Of a stretch of 64,000 bases of DNA, positions 1-7,647 are shown piece by piece. The position numbers and the translations under genes are program-made. Numbering within the stretch: the stretch's first letter is position 1; each line of letters begins with the position of its first letter. The stretch comes from Roseovarius faecimaris. Lineage in GTDB: Bacteria; Pseudomonadota; Alphaproteobacteria; Rhodobacterales; Rhodobacteraceae. The notes below the pieces were generated by a model. That model was given only the letters and a program-made list of their open reading frames with translations, had not been told where the DNA came from and did not search any database. The stretch spans positions 1,184,501-1,248,500 of the forward strand of contig NZ_CP034348.1 of NCBI RefSeq assembly GCF_009762325.1, in the 5' to 3' direction.

Positions 1-1023
1 AGGAGCTATATGATCCTGCCGGGGATCGTGGATATTCATGGTGACGGGTTCGAGCGGCATCTGGCGCCGCGCCGCGGGGCGATGAAGGACCTGAGCCTGG
101 GCCTGCGCGCGGCGGAGGCCGAGATCGCGGCGGGCGGAATCACCACCGCCGTTCTGGCGCAATTCTACAGCTGGGAAGGCGGCATGCGCGGCCCGGAGTT
201 TGCCGAGCGCGTCTTTGCCGCGATTGGCGCGCTCAGGGATCAGGTGGCCAGCACGTTGCTGACGCAGCTGCGGTTCGAGATCCCGATGCTGGAGGATTAC
301 GGGGCGGTGGCCGACATGGTGGCCCGGCATGGCATCGGCTATGTGGTGTTCAACGATCATTTGCCGCATGACGAGCTGGAAAAGGGCAAGCGGCCCAAGC
401 GGCTGACCGGGCAGGCTCTGCGCATCGGGCGCAATCCGGAGAAGCATCTGGAGTTCATGCAAGGCCTGCACGCGCGGATGGGCGAGGTGCCTGCCGCGCT
501 GGACGGGCTGATTGAGGCGCTTGTGGCGCGGGGCGTGCGGCTGGGCAGCCATGACGACAAAACCGCCTCAGAGCGGGAGACGTGGCGCGCGCGCGGCGTT
601 GGCATTGCCGAGTTTCCCGAGACGGCAGAAGCGGTGGAGGCCGCGCATCTGGGCGGCGACGCGGTGATCATGGGCGCGCCCAATGTCGTGCGCGGAGGGT
701 CGCATAACGGGAACGCGTCGGCCGCCGAGGCGGTGATGATGGGCTATGTCGATGCGCTGGCCTCGGATTATCACTATCCGTCCCTGCGCCGGGCCGCGTT
801 TTTGCTCGCAGACGGGGGCGTGTGTGACCTGGCCACGGCCTGGGGGCTGATCTCTGCCGGGCCTGCGCGCGTGCTGGGGCTGACGGATCGGGGGACAATC
901 CTGCCCGGGCAGCGGGCTGACCTCGTGGTGATGGAGCCGAAAAGCCGCGCCATCTGTGCCACGCTTTCAGGCGGGCGCGTGAGCTATATGAGCGGCGATG
1001 TGGCCGCGCGGTTTGTGGGCTAG
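1..1023 (+). CDS. phnM: alpha-D-ribose 1-methylphosphonate 5-triphosphate diphosphatase PhnM (5' end missing)
   Basis: Amidohydrolase-superfamily enzyme of the C-P lyase pathway; it removes pyrophosphate from ribose 1-methylphosphonate 5-triphosphate before the C-P lyase step. The reading frame is open to the left edge. The first visible Met (position 10) falls at the motif ILPGIVDIHGDGFERHL, which in PhnM lies some 40-50 residues into the protein, so the gene very probably starts outside the window. Visible family features are the metal-binding HGD of beta-strand 1, GSHDD, and the late ALASDYHYPS and GQRADLVV segments. About 337 residues are present against roughly 380 in the family. The rest of a phn operon would lie to the left and cannot be seen. 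The next gene, bchE, is unrelated and has its own promoter region. Confidence 0.85.
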   Translation, partial: RSYMILPGIVDIHGDGFERHLAPRRGAMKDLSLGLRAAEAEIAAGGITTAVLAQFYSWEGGMRGPEFAERVFAAIGALRDQVASTLLTQLRFEIPMLEDYGAVADMVARHGIGYVVFNDHLPHDELEKGKRPKRLTGQALRIGRNPEKHLEFMQGLHARMGEVPAALDGLIEALVARGVRLGSHDDKTASERETWRARGVGIAEFPETAEAVEAAHLGGDAVIMGAPNVVRGGSHNGNASAAEAVMMGYVDALASDYHYPSLRRAAFLLADGGVCDLATAWGLISAGPARVLGLTDRGTILPGQRADLVVMEPKSRAICATLSGGRVSYMSGDVAARFVG

Positions 1024-1072
1024 CAGGCCCCGATGACGCGGTTTCGCGGGATGTGACGATCGTCCCCGCGAC

Positions 1073-1086
1073 TTGATCCATGTCAA
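1073..1086. promoter_or_regulatory. FnrL/FNR-type box upstream of bchE
   Basis: The sequence TTGATCCATGTCAA fits the FNR-family consensus TTGAY-N4-RTCAA exactly. It lies 52 bases before the bchE start. In Rhodobacter sphaeroides bchE is a known FnrL target, which fits an oxygen-independent cyclase made when oxygen is low. Binding here is inferred from sequence only. Confidence 0.65.
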
Positions 1087-1105
1087 CATGGTGCTTCCAA
1101 GATAG

Positions 1106-1123
1106 TGTAAACTAAAGTTTACA
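1106..1123. promoter_or_regulatory. PpsR/CrtJ-type operator upstream of bchE
   Basis: TGTAAACTAAAGTTTACA matches the TGT-N12-ACA consensus of the aerobic photosynthesis repressor PpsR/CrtJ and is a near-perfect palindrome. It ends 15 bases before the bchE ATG, where a bound repressor would block transcription. Only one clear site is visible; PpsR often uses two. Confidence 0.7.
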
Positions 1124-1138
1124 AAACGGGAGGAAACC

Positions 1139-2791
1139 ATGCGCATCTTATTCGTTCACCCCAATTATCGCTCGGGCGGGGCCGAGATTGCCGGGACATG
1201 GCCGCCGGCCTGGGTGGCGTATCTCACCGGGCATCTGCGGCAACAGGGCTTTGACGATGTGCATTTCATCGACGCCATGACCGACAATATCACCGATGCG
1301 GAGCTGGCACAGCAGATGGAGGCGCTGGCCCCCGATGTGGTGGGCGTCACCGCGATCACGCCGTCGATCTATCGCGCCGAGGATGTGCTGAAGATCGCGC
1401 GCGATGTGGTGCCGGGGGCCGTGCGGGTGCTGGGGGGCGTGCACGCGACCTTCATGTACAAGCAGGTGCTGAGCGAGGCGCCCTGGGTCGATGTGATCGT
1501 GCGCGGCGAGGGCGAAGAGATCTGTAGCGAGCTGATGCTGGCCATCGAGGACGGGCGTTTTCCGGCGGAGCGGCACAGCATCAACGGGCTGGCCTTCCGC
1601 GATGGGGACCGGATCGTGGCAACGCAGGCGGCGTCGACCGTCAAGGACCTGAGCAAGATCAAGCCGGACTGGTCGGTGCTGGAATGGTCGAAATATATCT
1701 ACATCCCGCTGGGCACGCGGGTGGCGATCCCGAACCTGGCGCGGGGCTGTCCGTTTACCTGTTCCTTCTGCAGCCAGTGGAAATTCTGGCGCGACTACCG
1801 CGTGCGCGACCCCAAGGATGTGGTGGATGAGATCGAAGATCTGGTGGAAAATCATGGGGTTGGCTTTTTCATCCTGGCCGATGAGGAACCCACGATCAAC
1901 AAGAAGAAATTCGTGGCCTTCTGTCAGGAGCTGATCGACCGGGGCCTGCCGAAACGGGTGAAATGGGGGATCAACACGCGGGTGACGGATATCTACCGGG
2001 ACCGCGATTTGCTGAAGTTCTACCGCAAGGCGGGGCTGGTGCATGTGAGCCTTGGCACCGAGGCCGCGGCGCAGATGAAGCTGGATGTGTTCAACAAGGA
2101 AACCAAGGTCGAGGAGAACAAGACCGCCATTCGCCTGCTGCGAGAGGCGGATATTCTGGTGGAGGCGCAATTCATCGTCGGGCTCGACAATGAAACGCCC
2201 GAGACCCTGGAAGAGACCTACCGGATGGCCTGGGACTGGCAGCCGGACCTGGCCAACTGGTCGATGTATACACCCTGGCCCTTCACGCCGCTGTTTCAGG
2301 AATTGAAGGACCAGGTGGAGATCTATGACTTCTCCAAATACAATTTCGTCACGCCCATCATGAAGCCCGCGGCGATGGAACGCGGTGAATTGCTGGACGG
2401 GGTGATGAACAATTACCGGCGGTTCTATTCGAAAAAGGCATTGTTCCATTACCCCTGGCGCGGGACGGGGTTCCGGCGGCGCTATTTGCTGGGCTGCCTC
2501 TATGCCTTCCTGAAGGCCGGGTTCCAGCGGACATTCTATGACCTTGGCAAAGCCGGGTACTGGGGGCCGCAGACCAAGAATTCGGTCGATTTCCATTTCG
2601 ACGAAAACCGGGAGATCGCCGAGGCGCAGATGGCCGATTGGGAGGCCTCCGCCGACAAGGCGGCGCGCGCGAAGGAGCGGCGCGAGGCGGTCAAGGCCCA
2701 GACCATCGAGCGCAAGCGCGCCTTCCAGATGCCGAACGGGGCCGAGGTGAAGGCCTGTGGCGGCGGGTCTCAGCAAATGGAGGACGGCTGA
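1139..2791 (+). CDS. bchE: anaerobic magnesium-protoporphyrin IX monomethyl ester cyclase BchE
   Basis: Radical-SAM, cobalamin-dependent enzyme that forms ring E of bacteriochlorophyll without oxygen. The 550-residue length and start ([19 protein letters not shown]) match BchE. An N-terminal B12-binding-like domain covers about residues 1-170. The radical-SAM cluster motif is CPFTCSFC with C204, C208 and C211, inside the very conserved [12 protein letters not shown] and [11 protein letters not shown]. The C-terminus carries the BchE-type YWGPQTK segment followed by a charged, Arg/Lys/Ala-rich tail. The ATG follows GGGAGGAAACC, a good ribosome site. bchJ overlaps its 3' end. FNR-type and PpsR-type sites lie upstream, so low-oxygen expression is expected. 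No other photosynthesis gene is in the window. Confidence 0.95.
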   Translation: MRILFVHPNYRSGGAEIAGTWPPAWVAYLTGHLRQQGFDDVHFIDAMTDNITDAELAQQMEALAPDVVGVTAITPSIYRAEDVLKIARDVVPGAVRVLGGVHATFMYKQVLSEAPWVDVIVRGEGEEICSELMLAIEDGRFPAERHSINGLAFRDGDRIVATQAASTVKDLSKIKPDWSVLEWSKYIYIPLGTRVAIPNLARGCPFTCSFCSQWKFWRDYRVRDPKDVVDEIEDLVENHGVGFFILADEEPTINKKKFVAFCQELIDRGLPKRVKWGINTRVTDIYRDRDLLKFYRKAGLVHVSLGTEAAAQMKLDVFNKETKVEENKTAIRLLREADILVEAQFIVGLDNETPETLEETYRMAWDWQPDLANWSMYTPWPFTPLFQELKDQVEIYDFSKYNFVTPIMKPAAMERGELLDGVMNNYRRFYSKKALFHYPWRGTGFRRRYLLGCLYAFLKAGFQRTFYDLGKAGYWGPQTKNSVDFHFDENREIAEAQMADWEASADKAARAKERREAVKAQTIERKRAFQMPNGAEVKACGGGSQQMEDG

Positions 2792-3377
2792 GGATGCGCG
2801 GGGCCGCGAAGCACGGCTGATCGGGCCGAACGCGGTGTTGCAGGTTGTGCCGGTGCTGGACCGGTTTGGCGGGGCGCACTGGCGCGAGGGGATCCTGACG
2901 CGCGCAGGGCTTGGGGCGCTGCCCGATGGCAAAAGCATGATCCCCGAGCTGATGGCGACGCGGCTGCACCAGCAGGTGCGCCTGGACGCGCCGGGCATGG
3001 CGCCACGGCTGGCGGCCGAGGCAGGGGTGGGCACGGCGGAGTATATCCTGAAGCATCGCATCCCGCGCCCGGCGCAACTGGTGCTGAAGGCGCTGCCCCG
3101 GGGGCTGGCGGCACGGGCGCTGTCGAAGGCGATTGCGGCACATGCCTGGACCTTTGTCGGCTCGGGGGAGCTGCGCGTCGTGGATGCGTGGACCTATGAG
3201 ATTTCAGGCAATCCGCTGATCCGGGGAGAGGTGAGCGAGGGGTGCTTGTGTCATTGGCATGCAGCGGTTTTTCAGGAGCTTTATCAAGTGCTTGTCGCGA
3301 GAAACTCAAGCTGCGTGGAAACGTGCTGTGGCGCGCAAGGGGACGGCGTGCCTTGCCGGTTTGAGCTGAAGGTCTGA
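2757..3377 (+). CDS. bchJ: BchJ, V4R-domain bacteriochlorophyll biosynthesis protein
   Basis: A 206-residue V4R-domain protein. BchJ was first named a 4-vinyl reductase but is now thought to help substrate handling in chlorophyll synthesis. Visible family features are [16 protein letters not shown] near the start, [14 protein letters not shown] in the middle, and the C-terminal Cys-containing segment around [16 protein letters not shown]. The only sensible in-frame start is the GTG at 2757, inside bchE (35-base overlap), preceded by GAGGTGAAGG; this implies translational coupling. bchE-bchJ is the order also found in Rhodobacter photosynthesis clusters. The start is less certain than the identity. 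Confidence 0.85.
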   Translation: MAAGLSKWRTAEDARGREARLIGPNAVLQVVPVLDRFGGAHWREGILTRAGLGALPDGKSMIPELMATRLHQQVRLDAPGMAPRLAAEAGVGTAEYILKHRIPRPAQLVLKALPRGLAARALSKAIAAHAWTFVGSGELRVVDAWTYEISGNPLIRGEVSEGCLCHWHAAVFQELYQVLVARNSSCVETCCGAQGDGVPCRFELKV

Positions 3378-4056
3378 CGCAACGCGACTTGGCAGGCTGC
3401 AGGTGCAACATGACGCCATTGGATGGGGCGGAGGGAGCCAGTTCCTTGACCCTGATAATGGACGGCTGCTTGGAGCGCTGAGCGGACAGTCGGGCAAGCC
3501 CACCGCGAGGCCGATTGCCAGCCCCCGGGGTGGCGATCCAGACAGGGTTTCCGGGGCACTTTATCCCAGCCAAATCCGCGCTTGAGACGAACGAGGCACC
3601 CAGCCCCGCCATATCGCCAGCCCTGGGAGGGGGGCTGGCGATGGGCCGGGCCGCTGCGCGGCTGTTAACCGGCCTGTGGCGCTTTGCTCCAGTGTCCGCA
3701 ACATCCCGCAAAGCTGCCTTGACCCGGCATCTGGCGGGTGAACTCGCAATCCGATGGACGAGGCCCGGTTCTCGGCCCGGTGTCCCGAGGCTCTGCTGTA
3801 AAACTGATGCGCTGCGCCCTCGCTTAAGATGGGGGCTTTGGCGGGGCAAAGGGTTGAGCGTCACCCGGATGGTTTGGCCCCATCACGGGCGGATCACAGG
3901 CAAGTCACCAATTGCGTGCCTTTTCCTCACAGCTTTCTGACCCCGCGAGATCAAGAGTTTTACTGAGCTCTTTTTCTGCGCCGTCTAGTGTCGGCCCACT
4001 CCCGGCTGCCCCTGCTATCCCTCAGCGCGGCCTCAATCATGAAAGGAAAACACGAA
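3378..4056. other. long non-coding stretch between bchJ and the YHS gene
   Basis: About 680 bases with no convincing gene; the short open frames here have no family features. The middle (3505-3680) holds copy 1 of a structured dispersed element described separately. The last 100 bases before position 4057 are less GC-rich (runs of T near 3958-3978) and probably hold the promoter of the YHS gene. Confidence 0.6.
3505..3680. repeat. structured dispersed element, copy 1
   Basis: Shares long similarity with 51213-51385. Three hairpins are visible. A: GATTGCCA (3513-3520) with TGGCGATC (3531-3538). B: ATCGCCAGCCC (3613-3623) with GGGCTGGCGAT (3632-3642), a perfect 11-bp stem. C: GGCCGG (3644-3649) with CCGGCC (3669-3674), enclosing GCCGC-TGC-GCGGC (3650-3662) and TGTTAA. 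A shared, mostly unpaired block (CTTTATCCC, ATCCGCGC, ACGAG) lies between A and B. Stems A and C differ from copy 2 by paired changes. Function unknown; it could be an RNA, a palindromic mobile repeat or a protein-binding element. Ends are approximate. Confidence 0.7.
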
Positions 4057-4531
4057 ATGATCACTTCCCCCAAATTTGCGGCGATTGCCCTTGCCGCCAT
4101 GGCATCGTTTTCAGCCACTCAGGCGCTGGCTGTCGATGAGCATTACATCAGCGATGAGGCAGTTGTCGGCGGGCGGCTATGACGTGGTTGCCTATCACAC
4201 CGCGGGCGCACCCATGAAAGGCTCGGCCGAGCATGCGGTGAGCTATCAGGGGGCCACATGGTATTTCTCCTCGGCCGAAAACGCGGCGATGTTCGAGGCG
4301 GAGCCTGCCAAGTTTGCCCCGGCCTATGGCGGCTGGTGCTCTGCGGGCGCCTCCAAGGGCAAGAAGGTGCCGATCAAGCCTGAATTCTGGGCGATCGTGG
4401 ATGGCCAGCTTTATCTCAACAGCAGCGAAGGCGCGCATAAAAACCTCTTCCTCGCAAAGACGGAAGAGACGATTTCCAAGGGCGAATCCAACTGGAAAGT
4501 GATCTTTGCCACACCGGCGGATGAGCTCTGA
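4057..4531 (+). pseudogene. YHS domain-containing protein, frameshifted
   Basis: Frame 1 from the ATG at 4057 (after AAAGGAAAACACGA) encodes a clean signal peptide (MITSPKFAAIALAAMASFSA, then TQALA) and the mature start VDEHYISDEAVVGG, then stops at 4180-4182. The rest of the YHS protein (GGYDVVAYHTAGAPMKGS to WKVIFATPADEL) continues in the +1 frame to 4531. Removing one G from the run GGCGGGCGGC near 4168-4175 would join the halves as VVGGGYDVVAYHT. So one extra base has split an otherwise intact gene of about 157 codons. This is either a recent inactivation or a sequencing/assembly error. The family is exported and of unknown function, often annotated as a YHS (seleno)protein. Confidence 0.8.
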
Positions 4532-4594
4532 TCCCGGAGCGGAGATCCACAGACCAGCCGCCATTTTGCGTGGCGGCTGGCGCATCTGCCTGGC

Positions 4595-5662
4595 TTAGCG
4601 GACCACCCGGTTCACATGGCCCATCTTGCGGCCCGGTTTGGTGTCGGCCTTGCCATAGAGATGGAGCGCGGTGTGCGGCTCGGCGGCCAACGCGGGCACG
4701 CGGTCCATGTCATCACCGATGAGGTTTTCCATCACCACATCCGCATGGCGCGCGCCATCGCCCAGCGGCCAGCCCGCGACGGCGCGGATATGCTGCTCGA
4801 ACTGATCGACGGTGCAGCCATTTTGCGTCCAGTGGCCGGAATTGTGCACGCGCGGGGCGATCTCGTTCACGACAAGGCCCTGTGGCGTCACGAAAAGCTC
4901 GACCCCCATCACCCCGACATAATCGAGCCGGTTGAGGATCTGCGCGGTCAGAAGCACGGCGTCAGAGCGTTGCGCGGCCGAGAGGCGCGCAGGCACGGTG
5001 GTGGTGCGCAGGATGCCATCGCGGTGCACGTTCTCGCCGGGATCGAAACAGGCGACCGAGCCGTCGAGCCCGCGCGCGCCGATGACCGAGACCTCGTGGC
5101 TGAAATCGACGAAGCCTTCGAGGATCGCGGGCGCGCCCTGCATATCGGCAAGCGCCTGCGGGGTGTCTTCGGCTGTCATGATCCGGGCCTGTCCCTTGCC
5201 GTCATAGCCGAAGCGGCGGGTCTTGAGGATGGCGGGCAGGCCGGTCGCGGCGATGGCGGCCTCAAGGCTTTGCGCGTCAGCGACCGCCGCAAACGGCGCG
5301 ACAGAGAGGCCCATATCGGCCAGATAGGTCTTTTCGGTCAGCCGGTCCTGGGACACGCGCAGCGCCTCGCGGCCCGGGCGAACGGGTTTGAGTGTCTCCA
5401 GCAGGTCGAGCGCCGAGGTGGGGATATTCTCGAACTCATAGGTGATCACATCCACGGAGGCGGCGAATTTGCGCAGGGCGTCCTCGTCCTCATAGGCGGC
5501 CTGAAAATGGTAGTTGGCCACGTGCGAGGCGGGGCAATCGCCGCCCGGCTCGAAAATGCAGGTCTTGAAGCCGAGCCGTGCGGCGGCAACCGAGAGCATG
5601 CGGCCAAGCTGACCGCCGCCGAGAATGCCGATGGTGGCGCCGGTGGGCAGGGCGTCAGTCAT
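4595..5662 (-). CDS. purK: 5-(carboxyamino)imidazole ribonucleotide synthase PurK
   Basis: ATP-grasp enzyme of purine synthesis: AIR + bicarbonate + ATP gives N5-CAIR, passed to PurE. The 355-residue protein begins [23 protein letters not shown], with the typical GGGQLGRM N-terminal fold. ATP-grasp features follow: [27 protein letters not shown], and the metal-binding [15 protein letters not shown]. The frame is open upstream, but the ATG at 5662 is the family start and overlaps the end of purE by 8 bases (ATGACTGA), so the two are translated together. Ends with GHVNRVVR, normal for PurK. Confidence 0.95.
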   Translation of the reverse strand: MTDALPTGATIGILGGGQLGRMLSVAAARLGFKTCIFEPGGDCPASHVANYHFQAAYEDEDALRKFAASVDVITYEFENIPTSALDLLETLKPVRPGREALRVSQDRLTEKTYLADMGLSVAPFAAVADAQSLEAAIAATGLPAILKTRRFGYDGKGQARIMTAEDTPQALADMQGAPAILEGFVDFSHEVSVIGARGLDGSVACFDPGENVHRDGILRTTTVPARLSAAQRSDAVLLTAQILNRLDYVGVMGVELFVTPQGLVVNEIAPRVHNSGHWTQNGCTVDQFEQHIRAVAGWPLGDGARHADVVMENLIGDDMDRVPALAAEPHTALHLYGKADTKPGRKMGHVNRVVR

Positions 5663-6143
5663 CTTGCGGCTCTTGCGGGATGGAGGCCGAGAGCGCGTCG
5701 CGCCAGGCGTCGAGCCGCTGGGCGAGTGCTGCGTCGCCATTGGCGAGGATCGCGGCGGCCATGAGCCCCGCATTGGCGGCCCCTGCCGCGCCGATCGCCA
5801 TGGTGGCGACAGGGAAGCCCTTGGGCATCTGGACGATGGAATAGAGGCTGTCGACCCCCGAGAGCGCCTTGGTCTGGACCGGCACGCCGATCACCGGCAC
5901 GCGGGTCTTGGAGGCCATCATGCCGGGCAGGTGTGCGGCCCCGCCGGCCCCTGCGATGATCACCTGCAAACCCCGCTCGACGGCGGTTTTGCCATAGTCC
6001 CAGAGCCGGTCCGGCGTGCGGTGGGCCGAGACGATGCGCGCCTCATAGGCGATGCCCAGCTCGTCGAGGATGGTGGCGGCCTCGCGCATGGTTGACCAGT
6101 CGGACTGGCTTCCCATGATGATCCCTACTTTCACGTCGCTCAT
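5655..6143 (-). CDS. purE: N5-carboxyaminoimidazole ribonucleotide mutase PurE
   Basis: Class I PurE, 162 residues, converts N5-CAIR to CAIR. Signature segments: [13 protein letters not shown] near the start, SAHRTPDRL (active-site His), and [16 protein letters not shown]. It is the first gene of the purE-purK pair on the minus strand. The ATG at 6143 is the natural start of the family, which begins just before VGIIMGS. Upstream (6144-6312) lies a short gap with no feature I can name. Confidence 0.95.
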   Translation of the reverse strand: MSDVKVGIIMGSQSDWSTMREAATILDELGIAYEARIVSAHRTPDRLWDYGKTAVERGLQVIIAGAGGAAHLPGMMASKTRVPVIGVPVQTKALSGVDSLYSIVQMPKGFPVATMAIGAAGAANAGLMAAAILANGDAALAQRLDAWRDALSASIPQEPQDD

Positions 6144-6312
6144 CTGGCTTCCCCGCGGGTTTGGAAAGCGGCACTATAGCGATGCGCGCTTGCGTGGCAA
6201 GCGCCGATCGGCCGGGGCCGGATTGCTGTATTCGGGGGGCTGCACCCGGGCCGTGTTGGCGGCCGGCCGGGGGCGTGGCCCGCGATGGTCAGGCGTGCCA
6301 TCCGGGGCGCTG

Positions 6313-6537
6313 TCAGGCGATGATGTCGGGGTAAAGCCGGTCTTCGATCATCGCGATGATATCCTTCAGGCGCAGCTTCTGCTGCTTGAGCCGCTTGATC
6401 GTCAGGTGATCGGCGGTGCCCTTTTCCACAAGGGCCGTGATCGCCTCGTCCAGATCGCGGTGCTGGTGGCGATATTCCTCCAGTTCGACGCGCAGCACCT
6501 CATCGGATTTCATCGACAGGTCTTTGAAGACGTTCAT
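6313..6537 (-). CDS. YdcH/DUF465 family small protein
   Basis: A 74-residue protein with many charged residues, almost entirely predicted helix. The segment VELEEYRHQHRDLDEAITAL followed by LTIKRLKQQKLRLKDIIAMIED is the DUF465/YdcH pattern (H..LD..I, then LK..KL.LKD.I). The family is short, probably coiled-coil, and without a firmly assigned role. The start ATG is preceded on the minus strand by a GGAGG-like ribosome site. Transcribed divergently from hsp20. Confidence 0.8.
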   Translation of the reverse strand: MNVFKDLSMKSDEVLRVELEEYRHQHRDLDEAITALVEKGTADHLTIKRLKQQKLRLKDIIAMIEDRLYPDIIA

Positions 6538-6602
6538 AGGAGGCGATTCCTCGGTCAGGGGTGGACCGGCAGGATACAGGCTGCGTTTGCATTCGCAAAG
6601 CC

Positions 6603-6631
6603 CTTGCAGACCTTTGCGCCAGACCCCATAT
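6603..6631 (+). promoter_or_regulatory. sigma-32 (RpoH)-type promoter of hsp20
   Basis: CTTGCAG (6603-6609), 14 bases, then CCCCATAT (6624-6631) closely fits the heat-shock consensus CTTGAAA-N13-15-CCCCATNT. It faces the hsp20 gene and would give a leader of about 65 bases. Heat-shock control is expected for this gene family. Inference from sequence only. Confidence 0.7.
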
Positions 6632-6705
6632 TTGGATCAAGCCGGGCTGCCGTGAAGCGGGGCCGGGGCGTGAAATGGACTGTCGCTTAAGTCAAGGACG
6701 TGTCG

Positions 6706-7119
6706 ATGACAAAACTTACCCTGGGGTCGCACCCCTATATCGTTGGGTTCGAACAGCTGGAGCGTTTGCTGGAACGCTCGGCCAAGGCGGGCAACGAAGG
6801 CTACCCGCCGTTCAATATCGAACAAACCTCGCAAAGTTCCTATCGCATTACCCTGGCCGTGGCCGGGTTTGGCGAGCGGGACCTGTCGATCACCGTGGAG
6901 GACCGGCAACTGGTCATCCGGGGCCGGCAGCATGACGATGGAGAGGACCGGGTGTTCCTGCATCGCGGTATCGCGGCGCGGCAGTTCCAGCGCTCTTTCG
7001 TGCTGGCAGATGGCGTGGAAGTGGGCGAGGCGACGATGGAAAACGGCCTTTTGCACGTGGATCTCACGCGGGCGGAGCCGGAAACCGTGGTGCAGACCAT
7101 TCAGATCAGGAAAGGGTGA
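6706..7119 (+). CDS. Hsp20/alpha-crystallin family small heat-shock protein
   Basis: A 137-residue holdase chaperone of the IbpA type. An N-terminal helix region (HPYIVGFEQLERLLERSAKAG) precedes the alpha-crystallin domain (about residues 35-130): YPPFNIEQ, YRITLAVAGFGERDLSI, and the closing ENGLLHVDLTR, corresponding to the usual NGVL motif. I chose the ATG at 6706 because AAGGA (6694-6698) is 7 bases ahead; the GTG at 6700 is too close to it. The next gene overlaps its stop. A sigma-32-like promoter lies upstream. Confidence 0.9.
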   Translation: MTKLTLGSHPYIVGFEQLERLLERSAKAGNEGYPPFNIEQTSQSSYRITLAVAGFGERDLSITVEDRQLVIRGRQHDDGEDRVFLHRGIAARQFQRSFVLADGVEVGEATMENGLLHVDLTRAEPETVVQTIQIRKG

Positions 7120-7352
7120 GCGATATGGACACGAAATACACGCTGCAGGATGCCGATGAGCGCGGGATCGTCTATGTGCGCCCCGTGAAGGTCGATGATC
7201 TGCCCGATGAGGTGCGCGCCCATGCGGGCGGGCTGGAGACGCTCTATGCGGTGCATTCGGCGCAGGGCGAGCAGCTTGCTCTGGTCAAGGACCGTACGCT
7301 GGCCTTCGTGCTGGCGCGGCAGAACAACATGGTGCCCGTCACGGTGCACTGA
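7116..7352 (+). CDS. DUF1150 family protein
   Basis: A 78-residue soluble protein. The segments IVYVRPVKVDDLPDEV, LYAVH and LALVKDRTLAFVLARQN are typical of the DUF1150 family found in Rhodobacterales and relatives, often right after an hsp20 gene as here. Start is either the GTG at 7116, which overlaps the hsp20 stop, or the ATG at 7125. Function unknown; co-transcription with hsp20 suggests a stress-related role. A terminator follows. Confidence 0.8.
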   Translation: MSDMDTKYTLQDADERGIVYVRPVKVDDLPDEVRAHAGGLETLYAVHSAQGEQLALVKDRTLAFVLARQNNMVPVTVH

Positions 7353-7467
7353 GCCGCGACAGGCCATTGCGCGGATAACAGCCGCGCAAAGCGCCGCCAT
7401 GGCAAAAAATCGCCGCGGATGCGACCCGGGCGCTAAGCCTATGGAAAAATTGTGAAAGACAAGCGAG

Positions 7468-7493
7468 AAGCGTTGCATCATGCAGCGCTTTTT
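7468..7493 (+). terminator. Rho-independent terminator after the hsp20 operon
   Basis: AAGCGTTGCA (7468-7477) pairs with TGCAGCGCTT (7481-7490) around the loop TCA, with a single T-G wobble, and runs into TTTTTG. It lies 115 bases after the DUF1150 stop. The rest of the gap (7353-7647) shows nothing further apart from the ribosome site of the next gene. Confidence 0.7.
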
Positions 7494-7647
7494 GTCGTTT
7501 CGGAAGATGAATTGCGCAGCAAGATTGATCCGGTGCCGCGCCGAGCGCGTAGATCAGGACATCGGCTCGTGAGGCCAAGACAGACCAAAAGGGGTGCGCG
7601 TGGGCGGCAGGCTCAGGACATGCCCCTGCATAAAAAAGGAAAACAAC

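Noticed and set aside
3378..3990. Small ORFs at 3403-3585, 3515-3940 and 3284-3559 between bchJ and the YHS gene
   Set aside because: They have no family features, overlap the hairpin element, and their translations are Pro/Arg/Gly-rich without structure, typical of random frames in GC-rich DNA.
4180..4182. TGA in the YHS gene as a selenocysteine codon
   Set aside because: Some YHS proteins are annotated as selenoproteins, but here the family sequence continues in a different frame after this point, so reading through the TGA would not restore the protein.
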